NCBI RefSeq assembly: GCF_947242115.1 | Contig: NC_074725.1 | Location: 15,005,511-15,069,510, forward strand | Source: Biomphalaria glabrata | Lineage: Eukaryota; Mollusca; Gastropoda; Planorbidae | Direction: 5' to 3' | Length of the DNA stretch: 64,000 nucleotides | In this document: positions 37,485-47,961 of the stretch, one piece after another | How positions within the stretch are numbered: the stretch's first letter is position 1 | Layout of the letters: each line of letters begins with the position of its first letter | The notes under the pieces: generated by a model | Databases searched by the model: none | Told to the model about the DNA's origin: nothing | What the model saw: the letters and a program-made list of their open reading frames with translations, nothing else | Translations under genes and position numbers: made by a program

Positions 37485-38660
37485 ATCCGAATAAAAGAAG
37501 CTTATTTTTGTGCGTTTTGTCTGTTGGTCGGTCTGTCGGTCTCGATAAGATTAACAAATAACACTAAAGGAAGGCTATTGTAAATCTGATTTAACCATTA
37601 ATTTTTCATTCAGGAATATTGCAATAGTTTTAAGTATCTATAATAGATTGTTCCGGATGTTTTGTGAAAAACAAATCAATGCCAGCGAATATTTTTTTGC
37701 TCTTCTAAATTATATTAGATTTTATTTCCATGCTTAAACGTTGCAAGAAACACATTGTTCCGGTTTTTTAATGTAAATAGCATATAAATGCTAACAAAAA
37801 TAATCTATACCGCTTTATATTTCAATAACTATAAAGTTGTTCCGGATATTGTTTTATAAAAAATAAATTATGTCAAATGATTGTTTGAAATCGCATAATT
37901 TACTAATCTTACACTTATATTCTTTGACACTATGTCACTGTAGTTTATCTATCCATATCAACTGTTCCGAATTTTCAACTTAAAACAAATTTATGTCAAA
38001 TGATTTTATTTTTTTCAAAAATATCGACAATAGGTTGTTCAGGATTTTAAAATAAGAAAGTAATTTACTCGAAACGATTATTGAAAATCACTTTTTATTT
38101 TATTTTACAGTTAATTTTCTTGCAGAAACATAATAAAAGTCGTTTAATCGGTAAAGAATGTTCAGGTTTGTTTCGAAATGTTTGAAATCCCTCTTCTAAA
38201 AATTAAAGAAATAAGTTTTTTTTTTTGCGAAAATTGGTTGTTCCGGATTTTTTATGAAAAATATTTTAACTCTATTTATGTAAAATCGCACTTCTCTCTT
38301 ACACTACATTTAACTTTCTAGCTAAAACGTTAGAAAATCTTATTATCGTTAATATTATGTTCCGATTTTTAAGGAAAACAACTTCCTAACACCAAAGTAT
38401 GGTTTGAAAATCTCTCCATAAGGCTATGGTACATCTAATTTTCATAACAGACCATCCCACAAATTTAACTTAAGGTATCTCACTATAAATACATAAACAT
38501 CTGGAACAATCTATTACAGAAACTTAAAACTAATGCAATATTTCGGAAGCGATATTAAATTTTAATCAGATTTTGAATAACTTTTAGTCTTTTTTTTTCG
38601 CTATTAAAATGACGGACAGAGAGACTGACAGACAAAACAAAAAAGCGTCTTTAATTCCTT
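37485..38660. mobile_element. Fold-back element with internal ~100-bp degenerate repeats
   Basis: The left arm 37485-37670 and right arm 38490-38660 are inverted copies. Both contain, in order, a GTCTGTC block, 'aaatctgatt', 'gcaatagttttaagt' and 'aatagattgttcc.gatg'. Between the arms, 'gttgttccggat..t..ataaaaaa' recurs about eight times (37757, 37842, 37968, 38034, 38158, 38246, 38356) at irregular ~70-120-bp spacing. No coding. Class unknown. Confidence 0.75.
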
Positions 38661-38700
38661 TATATGTATGTTATATACAAATTTAGTCTAACTAACCATC

Positions 38701-39195
38701 AAATGAAATGCTAAAAGATCTCACTCGGTGCACCAATGTCCATGAACCCTCGAGAAGCTGCTCGTATAGAAGACATTTTTTAGTCTAACTAGGACGTGTG
38801 ACGTAATGGAATTTTTGTCCTTTGACGTCATATGGAGTTAATTCTTAAATGAAATGCTAAAAGATATCACTCGGTGCACCAATGTCTATGAACACTCGAC
38901 AAGCTGCTCGTATAGATGACATTTTTTAGTCTAACTAGGACGTGTGACGTAATGGAATTTTTGTCCTTTGACGTCATATGGAGTTAATTCTTTAAATGAA
39001 ATGCTAAAAGAAATCACTCGGTGCACCAATGTCTCTGAACCCTCAACGAGCTGCTCGTATAGATGATATTTTTTAGTCTAACTAGGCCGTGTGACGTATT
39101 GGATTTTTTTCCTCTGACGTCATATGGAATAAATTCTTTAAATGAAATGCTTAAACAACTCGGTATAGTAATGTTTATTAAACCTCGTAATGTGA
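38701..39195. repeat. ~147-bp tandem repeat, three full copies and a partial one
   Basis: Copies start at 38701, 38847, 38994 and 39140, each with aaatgaaatgct, then cactcggtgcaccaatgt, then gacgtcatatgga. Each full copy contains 'gtgtgacgta' and the palindrome TGACGTCA, the core of cAMP-response elements. Whether these are functional sites is unknown. Confidence 0.93.
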
Positions 39196-39408
39196 CTCGC
39201 ATTTTAAAAATACAATAGCTAGATTTAGATCTAATCTAGATTTTTTATACTAGATCTAGATTTTTTTTAAACACTAGAACTAGATTTTTTACACTAGATC
39301 TAGATTTTTTTTTACTCTAAACATTTTTTAAAAAACTAGATTTAGATTTAAGTTCTAATTAAAATCATTGTAGAATCTAGATCTAGAATTTCTTGGTCTA
39401 GTTTAGAA

Positions 39409-39562
39409 TGTTTGTTGTTTTACATGTTTCGGATGTTCCTTCAGAGTTGTAGTCCAACTTCCCTCAGAACGACGGGGGATGGGAGCGGGTAGGGTTTGTA
39501 CCTGGGACCATCGATGAATCAAAACGACAGTCCAGCGCGCAAACCGCACTACCCGACAGCCA
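39409..39562 (-). mobile_element. tRNA-derived SINE, copy 4
   Basis: Minus strand. Head ggctgtcgggtagtgcgg, B-box-like GGTACAAACCC, body and tail as in the other copies, with a small deletion in the tail. Confidence 0.9.
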
Positions 39563-40060
39563 TGATTTAGACTAAAAATTTTTTTTTAAAACGTCAAATG
39601 AATCTTTGAAACATTATTACTTTTAACAATCAAAACAAAATCACGTCTTGGAGATTCCTTGCGAATATGCGGATCCGACAGGGATCCGTCTCTGAGTTTG
39701 TGTGTCAACACAAACTCTCTTTGTAATCTTGTCTTGTATGCTTCTGTTTAGTTCTTCAAAGCATTTGTTTTAAATTAGAATTTGGATTTAAAGATTAGAT
39801 CTAAAAACAACTAAATTTAATTAATGTATAATTTAATAAGCTGAAAAAAAGGTTAAGTCTAAAAGAAGTCTCTAGACTTCTAGGCTTAAAATTAAATTTC
39901 TTTGTGTGTCAATTGCAACATTGAGAGAATATATTTGATCAATTATGTAGGCCCTAAATGTACATTTTATACACATAATTTAAAATATAAATTATAAGTT
40001 TAAATATTACATTTGTTCATTTTTGTCTTTAAATTATTTCAGAAAACACCCTGATCTTAT
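39563..40060. other. AT-rich DNA, nothing recognised
   Basis: Contains a small palindromic stretch near 39670 (ggatccgacagggatccgtc) but no gene. Confidence 0.4.
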
Positions 40061-40520
40061 TGTTGAGGATGTGTTACAACGGATAACTGCCTGACTCACT
40101 GCCTGGTTGTATGATCTGTTCGAAACCTGTCCAGTTCCATTCCTGCTGTCCTTCAAGAGTTTTAGGCTAGGACGAAATATTACTACTTCATGACTACACA
40201 CAGTGGTATCTAACTGTGAGGTCTTTATTACAACAGATCGCTGCCTCGTCGTTTGGTTTTGAAATGCCATCATGATGATCACCTTTTTTAATCCTGCACA
40301 GTTCCATCCCCTGCTGTCCTACAGGGTTTTGTACTAAGATGTAATATTACTACTTAGAATATCATGTCTCCCCCCAGAGACAATCTACTGTTGAGGACTT
40401 ATTACAACGGATCACTACCTTCATTCTGTATGGGCTTCAAAGTGTCGTCTTAAGGGTCACCTGTTCAACCCCTGCCCACGTCTATCCCCATCTTAACATA
40501 CGGTACTCTAGAATTCAAAC
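40061..40520 (+). repeat. Tandem trimer related to the tRNA-SINE
   Basis: Three units of about 155-175 bp start near 40061, 40210 and 40386 (ttacaacggataactgcc, ttacaacagatcgctgcc, ttacaacggatcactacc). Each carries 'cctg.ccag/acag/cacgt..tccat/tat' and a 'gtact/gctagga' stretch that aligns with the SINE body (cctgcccgctcccatccccc, ggactaggaagtaaac). Unit 1 retains a B box, GTTCGAAACC. Much more diverged than the dispersed SINEs. Confidence 0.55.
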
Positions 40521-40639
40521 ATTTTTTGAAACAGTTGTTTGGCATCCTTATTTTGAACTTCTCTACGATCTGCTTTGTGCTTGTGATCTCATAAAAGTTC
40601 TTGTTTTAAAGAAAAACATTATATAAGTGCACAATAAAG

Positions 40640-41690
40640 AAATGGCTGTAAGACGTACTCAAATAGTAAATTTAGATCAAATCATGACTGAGCAGCAGAA
40701 AAAAATGAGAAGTGGACTTAAACAAGATTGTCAGCAGCAATCAATACAAAAGAAAACTGCCTGGCCTGGTTAGCCAAACGTCGATTGATTAGAAATACAC
40801 ACGACTGTATCATATGTCATCAGCCAGCAACATTGGTCGCGTATGCTCAAGGAATCGACGGCTTCCGTTGGTCATGCCGAGGATGTGCTTTTCGCAAATC
40901 AGTTCGAGATAATTCGTTCTTCAGTGGTAGTCACATAGCACTTGAACAGTTGTTACAGTTGATTAACTGTTGGTGTTATGACATGCCCCAGTTTAACATT
41001 ATCCATGAAACAAATATTTCGTGCAAAACTATTATAGACGTGCAATTTTCGCAGAGAGGAATGTGAAAACTATATAGAAAGACACGGACTTTTGGAAATC
41101 GGTGGCATCGACAAAAAATGGAGATCCAATTGTTGTTGAGATAGAGGTCAGTGGAGAGAAGGCCACTGGGTGTTTGGAGGTGTTGAAAGACTTTCCAAAA
41201 AATGTTTTTTAGTCGAAGTGCCTGATCGCACTGCAGCAACATTAACACAAGCTATAACACAACACATTTTGCCTGGTACGCACATAGTATCTAATGGATG
41301 GGCTGTTTATGCTAATATAGCAAACATAAATAATGGGGTCTACAGTCATTCTGTAGTAATACATCAAGACCACAATGACAGCGATACACACACTCCAAAC
41401 ATCGAGACAACTTTGTAGACCCCAACAACAGCGATACACACACTCCATACATGGAGACTATGTGGATGAGAGCTAAACGAAACTTAAAACACCAATTCGG
41501 AACAAGCAACGGACTCTTCCATTCATATTTCAATGAATTTATGTTCAGAACTGCCTTAGGGCATCAACATATTTTTTGTGAACTATTGGTGGGAATTACT
41601 GAATCATATCCTATGCATCTATGCATAATAGTTACTGGATGTAAAAATCGGCCCTGGCAATTCTTGACAATCCAGCCCAAAAAATTGTAG
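40640..41690 (+). pseudogene. Merlin-type (ISXO2-like) transposase, broken
   Basis: A DDE transposase of the IS1016/Merlin group, recognisable across three frames. 40728-41066 holds the N-terminal zinc ribbon (CIICHQPA, then WSCRGCAFRKSVRDNSFFSG) and the helical part. 41080-41420 holds LEIGGIDK, then HWVFGGVERLSKKCFLVEVP, DRTAATLTQAIT and HIVSNGWAVYANI. 41451-41690 holds HTPYMETMWMRAKRNL, then FNEFMFR. The second catalytic acid, normally Asp in SDGW, is Asn here (SNGW). A ~50-bp stretch around HTP..ET is duplicated (41379 and 41429). Frame breaks lie near 41066-41150 and 41418. Terminal repeats were not found. Inactive. Confidence 0.88.
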
Positions 41691-41696
41691 GCCTAT

Positions 41697-41772
41697 ATCA
41701 TATGACGAGATTCCAATTCTAGGTCTACCGGTAAATCATATGACGAGATTCCAATTCTAGGTCTACCGGTAC
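41697..41772. repeat. 38-bp tandem duplication
   Basis: Two copies starting atcatatgacgagattccaa at 41697 and 41735, identical over nearly the whole unit. Confidence 0.93.
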
Positions 41773-43790
41773 CTGTCTTCAAAATTATTAGGTTAAGTTT
41801 GATAATTTATCAATAACTGTGCGCGTGCAAATATTAGACTCCTTATAATAAATATAGGTCTTATGTTGCTTTTTAATCGCTCAATGTGTAGGCCCTAAAA
41901 GGATTAAGCCTACTAGAAGAACTATCTACGGATGTAGGCTATTACATTATTTCGAAGAAAGGGTTAGATTAAATTAGTATTACACTGTAGAGTCAGATTT
42001 TTTAAACACAACTCTCAGAGAGTTCTTTTATAAGAGCATACCTATGATAAAACATTTTAACAATTGGTAGTTCCCGATTTCTCCTCAGTCACGGATTTCT
42101 TCTCAGTCATGTGGGTGTGTTGTTTACATTAACGACCTCATTGATTTCATTGTAATTTAAACATGAAAATAGTCTCGATCTATACATTTTTAAGTAGGTA
42201 CCGGTAATAAAAAGTATGTTACAATAATTCACTAATTGTTATGATTATTTAGTAGGACTACTATATCTAGGCTAGCACTAAATCTAGATCTACACCTTAT
42301 CATAGGAAGATATTGCCATGTATAAGACTACAGTCACGTGACTTTTTATAAAGTAGGTCAGAGATTCGGAACTACCTCATTTGATACATAGTTACATAGC
42401 ATCCATTTGCTACTTCTTGTGGCCCCACCGGCCCATTTTGGTACCGGGCATTTGCCTGAATGCCCATATAGCCAGTCCGCCCCTGCATCTACAGCACCAA
42501 GGTTCGTAGTGATCCTTAAAAAAATGAAAAGTCTCATAAAATCCTCCAAAAAATTGCCCTCACCTAAAATCTAGGCCTACTTGTAGAAGTGGACAGTCCG
42601 TAGATCTAGCTAGTGACAGTGTCTATATTTAGATATAAGTCTATATCTAGTGAAGATAATTCGCACCTTACTTGAAAACTCAGTGAATTTTAGTCAATTT
42701 AAATGTTCTCGATACCGGTATATGTAATGTCATAATTTACGCTAAATCACTAGAAAGTTCATGTATGTTAGTGACTTAGATCGATCTAGTCTAGATCTAC
42801 GGTAAATTGTGCTTGAAAAAAAATGCTGATAGGTCTTATCCCCCCCCCCCTTTTTTTTTTCAATCCAAAAGCCATCATTCAGTACGCGAATGTCAACTTA
42901 ACATACAAATAGGCCTGTACATTATACAGGCTCTGTTGATGAAGAGGATTTTTAATAAAATAGTAAAACATTACCGTTACCTCAAATGCACATCATGACC
43001 ATATTTAAGATACACACAGAGAAACTTTTGTATATTTTTAACATCAGAGAATATTATGAAGGCATCTCTTATTTAAAAATATGAAATAGCGACCTATTTG
43101 GGATATTTTAAACAAATCTTTGGAAAAAAAAAAGATGACATTGTTCTCTGTTCTGGCTGGGATGTTGGCTAGAAGTGTATTATTTCCACAATCAAGTAGG
43201 CTACCAATAATTTATTTGAGAAAATGCATAGTTGTTTTTTGTATGTTGGCCTATTACAATCTTAGTAACATTTTCACGACATTAATTTGTTGTCTAGGCT
43301 TTATCTGCAACTTGGCTAGATTTTTTTGGGCTGAGGGGGTAGGGGTGTCATTTTAAAGGCTGCCAACTACAAATAAACATTTCTTTTACAAATCTAACTA
43401 TTTATGTACTGTTGTGCTGATAGAAAACATGGTCTTTTTCTTATTTCGCAGCCTCGGACTCCACAAGTGTTTGTCAACCCTGCTATAACTGTTTGTAAAA
43501 GCATGTGTGTGTGAATGTGGGCTTGCTTTAGGTTTCTTCTGAAGCATGAACTTGAAAAGTTGTTGCAGAATTAGGTCAAAGGTGTACAAATGGTAGATTG
43601 GGACACAATTGGCGAAGTAAAATACTCAAAATGCAATTTTTTATGTAATACATGTAAGAAAAGTGATTTTTATAATGCAATAGCTTAATAAAATATATTG
43701 ATTTGATAAAAGTAAATGAATAATTGATTTATATTAGTTATTTAATTATTTTGGTTATAATTTTTCTCTATATAACTATGTTAAATTTTG
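41773..43790. other. AT-rich DNA with a fragment of a hAT end
   Basis: No coding region. 42421-42486, read in reverse, is an end of the hAT family seen at 55306 (CAGGGGCGGACTGGC, then TATATGGGCA). No partner end was found. A C-run and T-run lie at 42841-42860. Confidence 0.5.
42421..42486. mobile_element. Solo hAT-type end
   Basis: Reverse reading CAGGGGCGGACTGGCTATAT matches the left end at 55306 and reads on into ggcaaatgccc. Without a second end or duplication it is only a relic. Confidence 0.6.
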
Positions 43791-43817
43791 TCCCCTTTAG
43801 CTGCATTGAGTCACGCT

Positions 43818-43968
43818 GTGTACGTTTGTACACATGATGTAATTCCCTTATTTGTTGACTGATGGAGAAAAGTTTTGCTTGACCCAATCCTGAGGTCCAT
43901 TACACCATAACCCACCCACAAAATAATTTTTTGGAACAAAATTCTGACTTTGTGTCCGAAGGGGTTAA
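43818..43968. repeat. piggyBac-like end at TTAA (right)
   Basis: Reading inward from TTAA (43965-43968): CCCCTTCGGACACAA, then about 130 bp, then the palindrome GTGTACGTTTGTACAC (43818-43833). Same plan as 29233-29275 but with a different spacing. Confidence 0.45.
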
Positions 43969-44470
43969 AGAATTGAGGCGATCATCCCACTCTCCTCACA
44001 ACTTTCTGTGCCCTATATACTGCCTAGGCTGATTAGGCCTATAGTCGCCTTAACAATGTATAGATAATAATAAATTGTGGCATGCAGCCTGTTGCCACTG
44101 CTTGGGGACTTTCGGATAATCAATACGACATAATTTATTCCAATATGAGGGTAACAAACTTATTTTACATTGAGCTCAGTAGGCTAAGGATTAAGTAGCC
44201 TATAGAAAAGCTAACAAAAAGGTTCATTTATCTTATAAATAACAGATGTACTTCTTTCAAAAGATTTTAAAAATACCTCCATGACAGACGTTCCTTCAAA
44301 AGAGAAAAGAATTACATCCTTCGCGTTTTCATGTCTATTCGTGCATGTTATGTATAGACCTTAATCTAATCAGTGGTAGCCTACATTTCGAACTACGCCA
44401 ATTTTCGCTGGTAAATGGTAACCTACATTTCGAACTACGCCAATTTTCGCTGGTAAAATCTTGGCAGATA
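43969..44470. other. Non-coding DNA with a 42-bp duplication
   Basis: The phrase acatttcgaactacgccaat, then tttcgctggtaaa, occurs at about 44382 and 44424. No gene recognised. Confidence 0.5.
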
Positions 44471-45010
44471 AACCCGCATTTCCTTGCGGAGGGAACGAAC
44501 CGTTATGTTAGCGTACGAAAAATACAAGCGGCTGGAGAACGACTGCCTTCTCAGAAGCATAGTGGACGACTGGGTGGGTAGAGGTCGGCTCCTTTATGAA
44601 TACCGCGTTATAGCTATTCCAAAAGTTCGGCTTCCCACAGGAAAGAACTATCGTTCATACAGTGGCCCTCCATCCGGCTTCTCTGAAGGCGTTAAGCATA
44701 GACCCAGCCACATGGGAGACAAGAGGCACATGACAGAGCATCATGGCGCAGCACTGTGAAAACTGGCGCACAGGTTGCTGATGAAAAGAGAACAACGCTG
44801 GCAGAAGAAAAACGCCTGAGAAGAAAAGCAAGGCCAATGACACCAGCTCCAGCTGGAATAACCTGCCCAGTGTGCAGCCGAACATTCCGGGCTCACTTCG
44901 GTCACACCAGCCACATGAGGAGGCATAAAACCCCAATGCAAAGCCCTCAGTCCCCTGGATGATAAAGTGGTCATCATCGAACCACGATGGACGAACTATA
45001 TCCGGCAACA
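44471..45010 (+). mobile_element. LINE 3' fragment with zinc-finger tail
   Basis: Broken coding in two frames: MLAYEKYKRLENDCLL and KNYRSYSGPPSGFSEGVKHR, then PAGITCPVCSRTFRAHFGH and TSHMRRH. The last is a C2H2-like finger found at the ORF2 end of endonuclease-RT LINEs, and the typical near-terminal phrase EPRWTNY follows. 5'-truncated and frameshifted. Confidence 0.7.
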
Positions 45011-45169
45011 AACAGTTCAGAGGTGCGGAAAACGCTGATCGATCCAAAGGTAAACAAGAAATGTACACCAACTTCACTAACCAGCGCTACGAGAGAAAAC
45101 AAAGCCTGATATCCGAAAGATACCACCAAAGGTAGCCTTAGCGGTGTCCTTTGGCGAGTGACATATTAG

Positions 45170-45595
45170 GGCCACGAATATTTGTACGATGAGCTGACGG
45201 TGACAAAAGATTCTCTTTATCGCGCGGAGCTCAGAGCGGTTGCCCCACTCACTATGCCTTAAGGCCGCCTCTGGATACCGTTAAGGTTTACACAGATGGC
45301 TACACGAGGAAGTACAAGGCAAAATGGGCTATGGTGCAATAGTCGGATTCCCCAGTGGAACTGAAATCGGCGAATTGGTAGGTCTATGTGCAGGCGGAAG
45401 CAACGACGTTGAATGAATTATGCATAATAAGAGTTGCGATGCCATCTTACTACAACTTGGCGCCACACTTTCATGGAGGTCCTTAGAGCAGGTGGAAGAG
45501 GCTTCAGACATTGCCAGTGACAGATTTTTGTGGAAAAAGCTTGCCGCCAAATGCGCCGAACGACGCGGGAGGGTCTAGGTCAGTAAGAATAGCAC
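45170..45595 (+). mobile_element. LINE RNase H scrap joined to an RTE-like 3' end
   Basis: 45170-45420 reads VKVYTDGYTRKYKAKW and MGYGAIVGFPSGTEIGELVG, an RNase H start in two frames. 45450-45590 reads TWRHTFMEVLRAGG and EKACRQMRRTTREG, the end of an RTE-like ORF. The two belong to different LINE types, so this is a junction of two scraps. Confidence 0.55.
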
Positions 45596-45596
45596 A

Positions 45597-45850
45597 TTAG
45601 GTTTTTGAAATAAAACTTTTTAATATCCTTTTTCTACCTGGTGTCCACTGTTCTGAGGTCATCCATGAAAGTGTGGCGCCAAGTAGGCTAATACTAGGAT
45701 TTCCCTGTTTGCGTTTTCCTCGTAATTGTCTCCATGTCATCGCAACTCTTGGTATGCGTAATTCATTTTTTCGGAGAACATGTCCCGCAAACCTCATGCG
45801 ACACTGTCACAACCTAACTATGTGATCGACTCCCAGTTCGGCATAGGATT
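45597..45850 (-). mobile_element. RTE-like LINE 3' end, inverted to its neighbour
   Basis: Minus strand: MRFAGHVLRKNELRIPRVAM, then TWRQLRGKRKQG and GATLSWMTSEQWTPG. This is the post-RT 'WaGHv.R....R.p' region of RTE-type elements. Its 'cttggcgccacactttcatgg' also occurs at 45458-45478 in the opposite orientation. Confidence 0.65.
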
Positions 45851-45995
45851 GTCTTGATTGAGACCCGATCTCTATAACTGACTCCTAAAATCCGTCTTAG
45901 CCATCTTTGACATTTAGTCATTTTTTATTTATTAAAGGAGCCAATTTAAGCGACTTGTAGAAGTGTGTTACCTCTCTTGGCTACGCTCTTGGAAT
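45851..45995. repeat. Left part of the dispersed 'ggctacgctc' repeat
   Basis: The phrase cttggctacgctcttgg (45976-45992) recurs as cttaactacgctcttag at 51986 and cttggctacgctcaaac at 52693. The young LINE interrupts this repeat. Confidence 0.6.
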
Positions 45996-46514
45996 TTGAT
46001 GACTGGGCGTCCCGAGACATGACGTTAAACTGCGCTCCTCTTTCCTTAGCACTTTTGGAGCTCAAAAGTGCCCTACTTCTTTTCTATCATTGTGTCTGCC
46101 TCCTCTTTTCCTAAGTCTGACTTCATTGATCATCACACTGTCTCCTTAACTTTAAATTCTCACTACGTCCTAGACCAGTCCGTTTGCCGTGGACTGCGAT
46201 GGGTAAGGGGGGATAAAGAGATCCTGGTGTTTGAGTGGTGGCTATCTGAGGATAAACCACAACAACACAATACTTTGGCTCCAAGTTCCCCTAGACCTGA
46301 GACCCAGATGGCCCGCTCTGGGTCAACCGGCTGGTCATGCCGAGCTACCAGCATAGGTCGTCGACCTATGCTGGAGGGCGGTGGCTGGAGGGTCAATCAG
46401 GGAGCTGCTGTATCGGACACATGTCCGATGTAGCAGCTGACTGAGTATAGCACCTGTGTAGCCCTGGCGGGCTCATTCTGGACATCCGAATGGCCCGTCC
46501 CCTTGTTGGACTCG

Positions 46515-47944
46515 ATGGCGGGTGGGGAGCACAGGTGCCGAATTAACCAAAATATATATGGACAAAAAAAACACACACAAAACTACTTGCCCCAGACCTA
46601 TGTCTGGGCAAGAAACGCCGAATCGACGATAAAAAAGAGGAGGTCCCAAAAAGCTGTGCCACCTAGCCATCATTTCTGGTGGTTAGATGCACAGAGGAGG
46701 GAAAAAGCCTGACCAAGTTGAGCCCTTTTATTATCTATAAGGGACTCAAGTCAGTAGTGGGAGAGCCCAAGAGTGTGTCTAAGCTACACAAAACAATGGA
46801 ACTCCTTGTAGAAGTAGACAGCAAGACACACTCTGATGGGCTTTTAAGATGCAGAAGACTCTGTGATCTCCAAGTGGAAGTCATGCCACACAAGAGTCTG
46901 AACACCAGCAGAGGTGTAATCAGCTCTAGGGACCTACTGGAATGTTCCGAGAAGGAAATAGTGGAGGGCATTGAAGGAGTCACCCATGCCCGGCGCATTA
47001 CCAGGCGCAGGGAGGGTGAGGAGGTCAAAACCGCCACTATTATCCTCACATTCGGAACTAGGACACCGCCAGAGTATGTGAAGGCAGGATACCTACGAGT
47101 TCCAGTGAGGCCCTACATACCTAACCCCATGAGGTGCTTCAAGTGCCAGGGTTATGGACACGGCGCGGCAGTCTGCAAGAGGAACACTGTGTGTGCCAGA
47201 TGTGCTGGAGAGGGTCATGAGGACAAGTGCTGCACAGCCCAGTTCAAATGCCCAAACTGTCAAGCTGGCCACTCAGCCTACTCCAAGGACTGCCCTGTGT
47301 GGAAACAGGAGGTTGCCGTGCAGGAGTACAAGGCAAGAAACGGATGTACCTTTAGCCAGGCGAAATCGGCTGTACTGGCCCTACCCAAGGGCCAATTCGG
47401 CTTGACAAAGACCTACGCCCAGGCTGTTGCTAAGAAAGGAAGATCCATAGCCACACAGACGGACACATTGACCCCACCACCCCCTCCTCCTCCCCCAACT
47501 CAGAAGAAAACACCGCCAAAGAACACATATCTGAAGAAACAAGAAAGCCCTGTTGTCATGCTAAAGAACAGGTTCTCTGTGCTCGCTGATGAGAGCATGG
47601 AGACTGAGCAGCATGTCAAAACCAATACTCCGGGAGAACCCGGAGACATCATGTCTGACACAGGTTCTCCTCAGAGAACCCAGCCAGACACCCCAACCTC
47701 TACCGAGTTAGAGGTTGACCAACTCCCTAAGGGGAGAAATCAAAGCGGAGAGGATGCCCGAGGTGAGAGAGGAGGAAATAACCTCCGCTCTAACCAGAGG
47801 GATCTCCCCTCTCCAGAGAGAAAGACTTCCCCCAAAAGGGGGTTGTCCTCCTCTCCATCCAAACCCAAGAATAAAAATACCAAGGTCACTGGAATAAAGG
47901 GAAACCCCTCCGGGGGCCTCCCAAGGCCAAATAGCTCCAAGTAG
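46515..47944 (+). CDS. LINE ORF1: Gag-like zinc-knuckle protein
   Basis: Binds the element's RNA in the retrotransposition particle (family knowledge). Continuous reading covers 46667-47944. The likely start is ATG 46515 in the preceding frame, since that frame reads ESTIKKRRSQKAVPPSHH up to the point where homology jumps to the main frame (EEGKSLTKLSPFIIYKGLKS). After a central domain come three zinc knuckles at 47129-47310: CFKCQGYGHGAAVC, CARCAGEGHEDKCC and CPNCQAGHSAYSKDC. A Pro-rich run (TPPPPPPPPTQ) and a basic, Ser/Pro-rich tail follow. It ends 17 bp before ORF2. Confidence 0.9.
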
Positions 47945-47961
47945 GTCATCTAGAATAAGCC

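Noticed and set aside
38100-40060. CRISPR-like array
   Set aside because: Repeats near 38701 are adjacent tandem copies without unique spacers, and this is animal DNA.
42807-43360. Short open frames with hydrophobic peptides
   Set aside because: AT-rich low-complexity translation with no splice context and no family resemblance.
44655-45077. 140-codon open frame on the minus strand
   Set aside because: Antisense to the LINE fragment at 44471-45010; an accidental frame.
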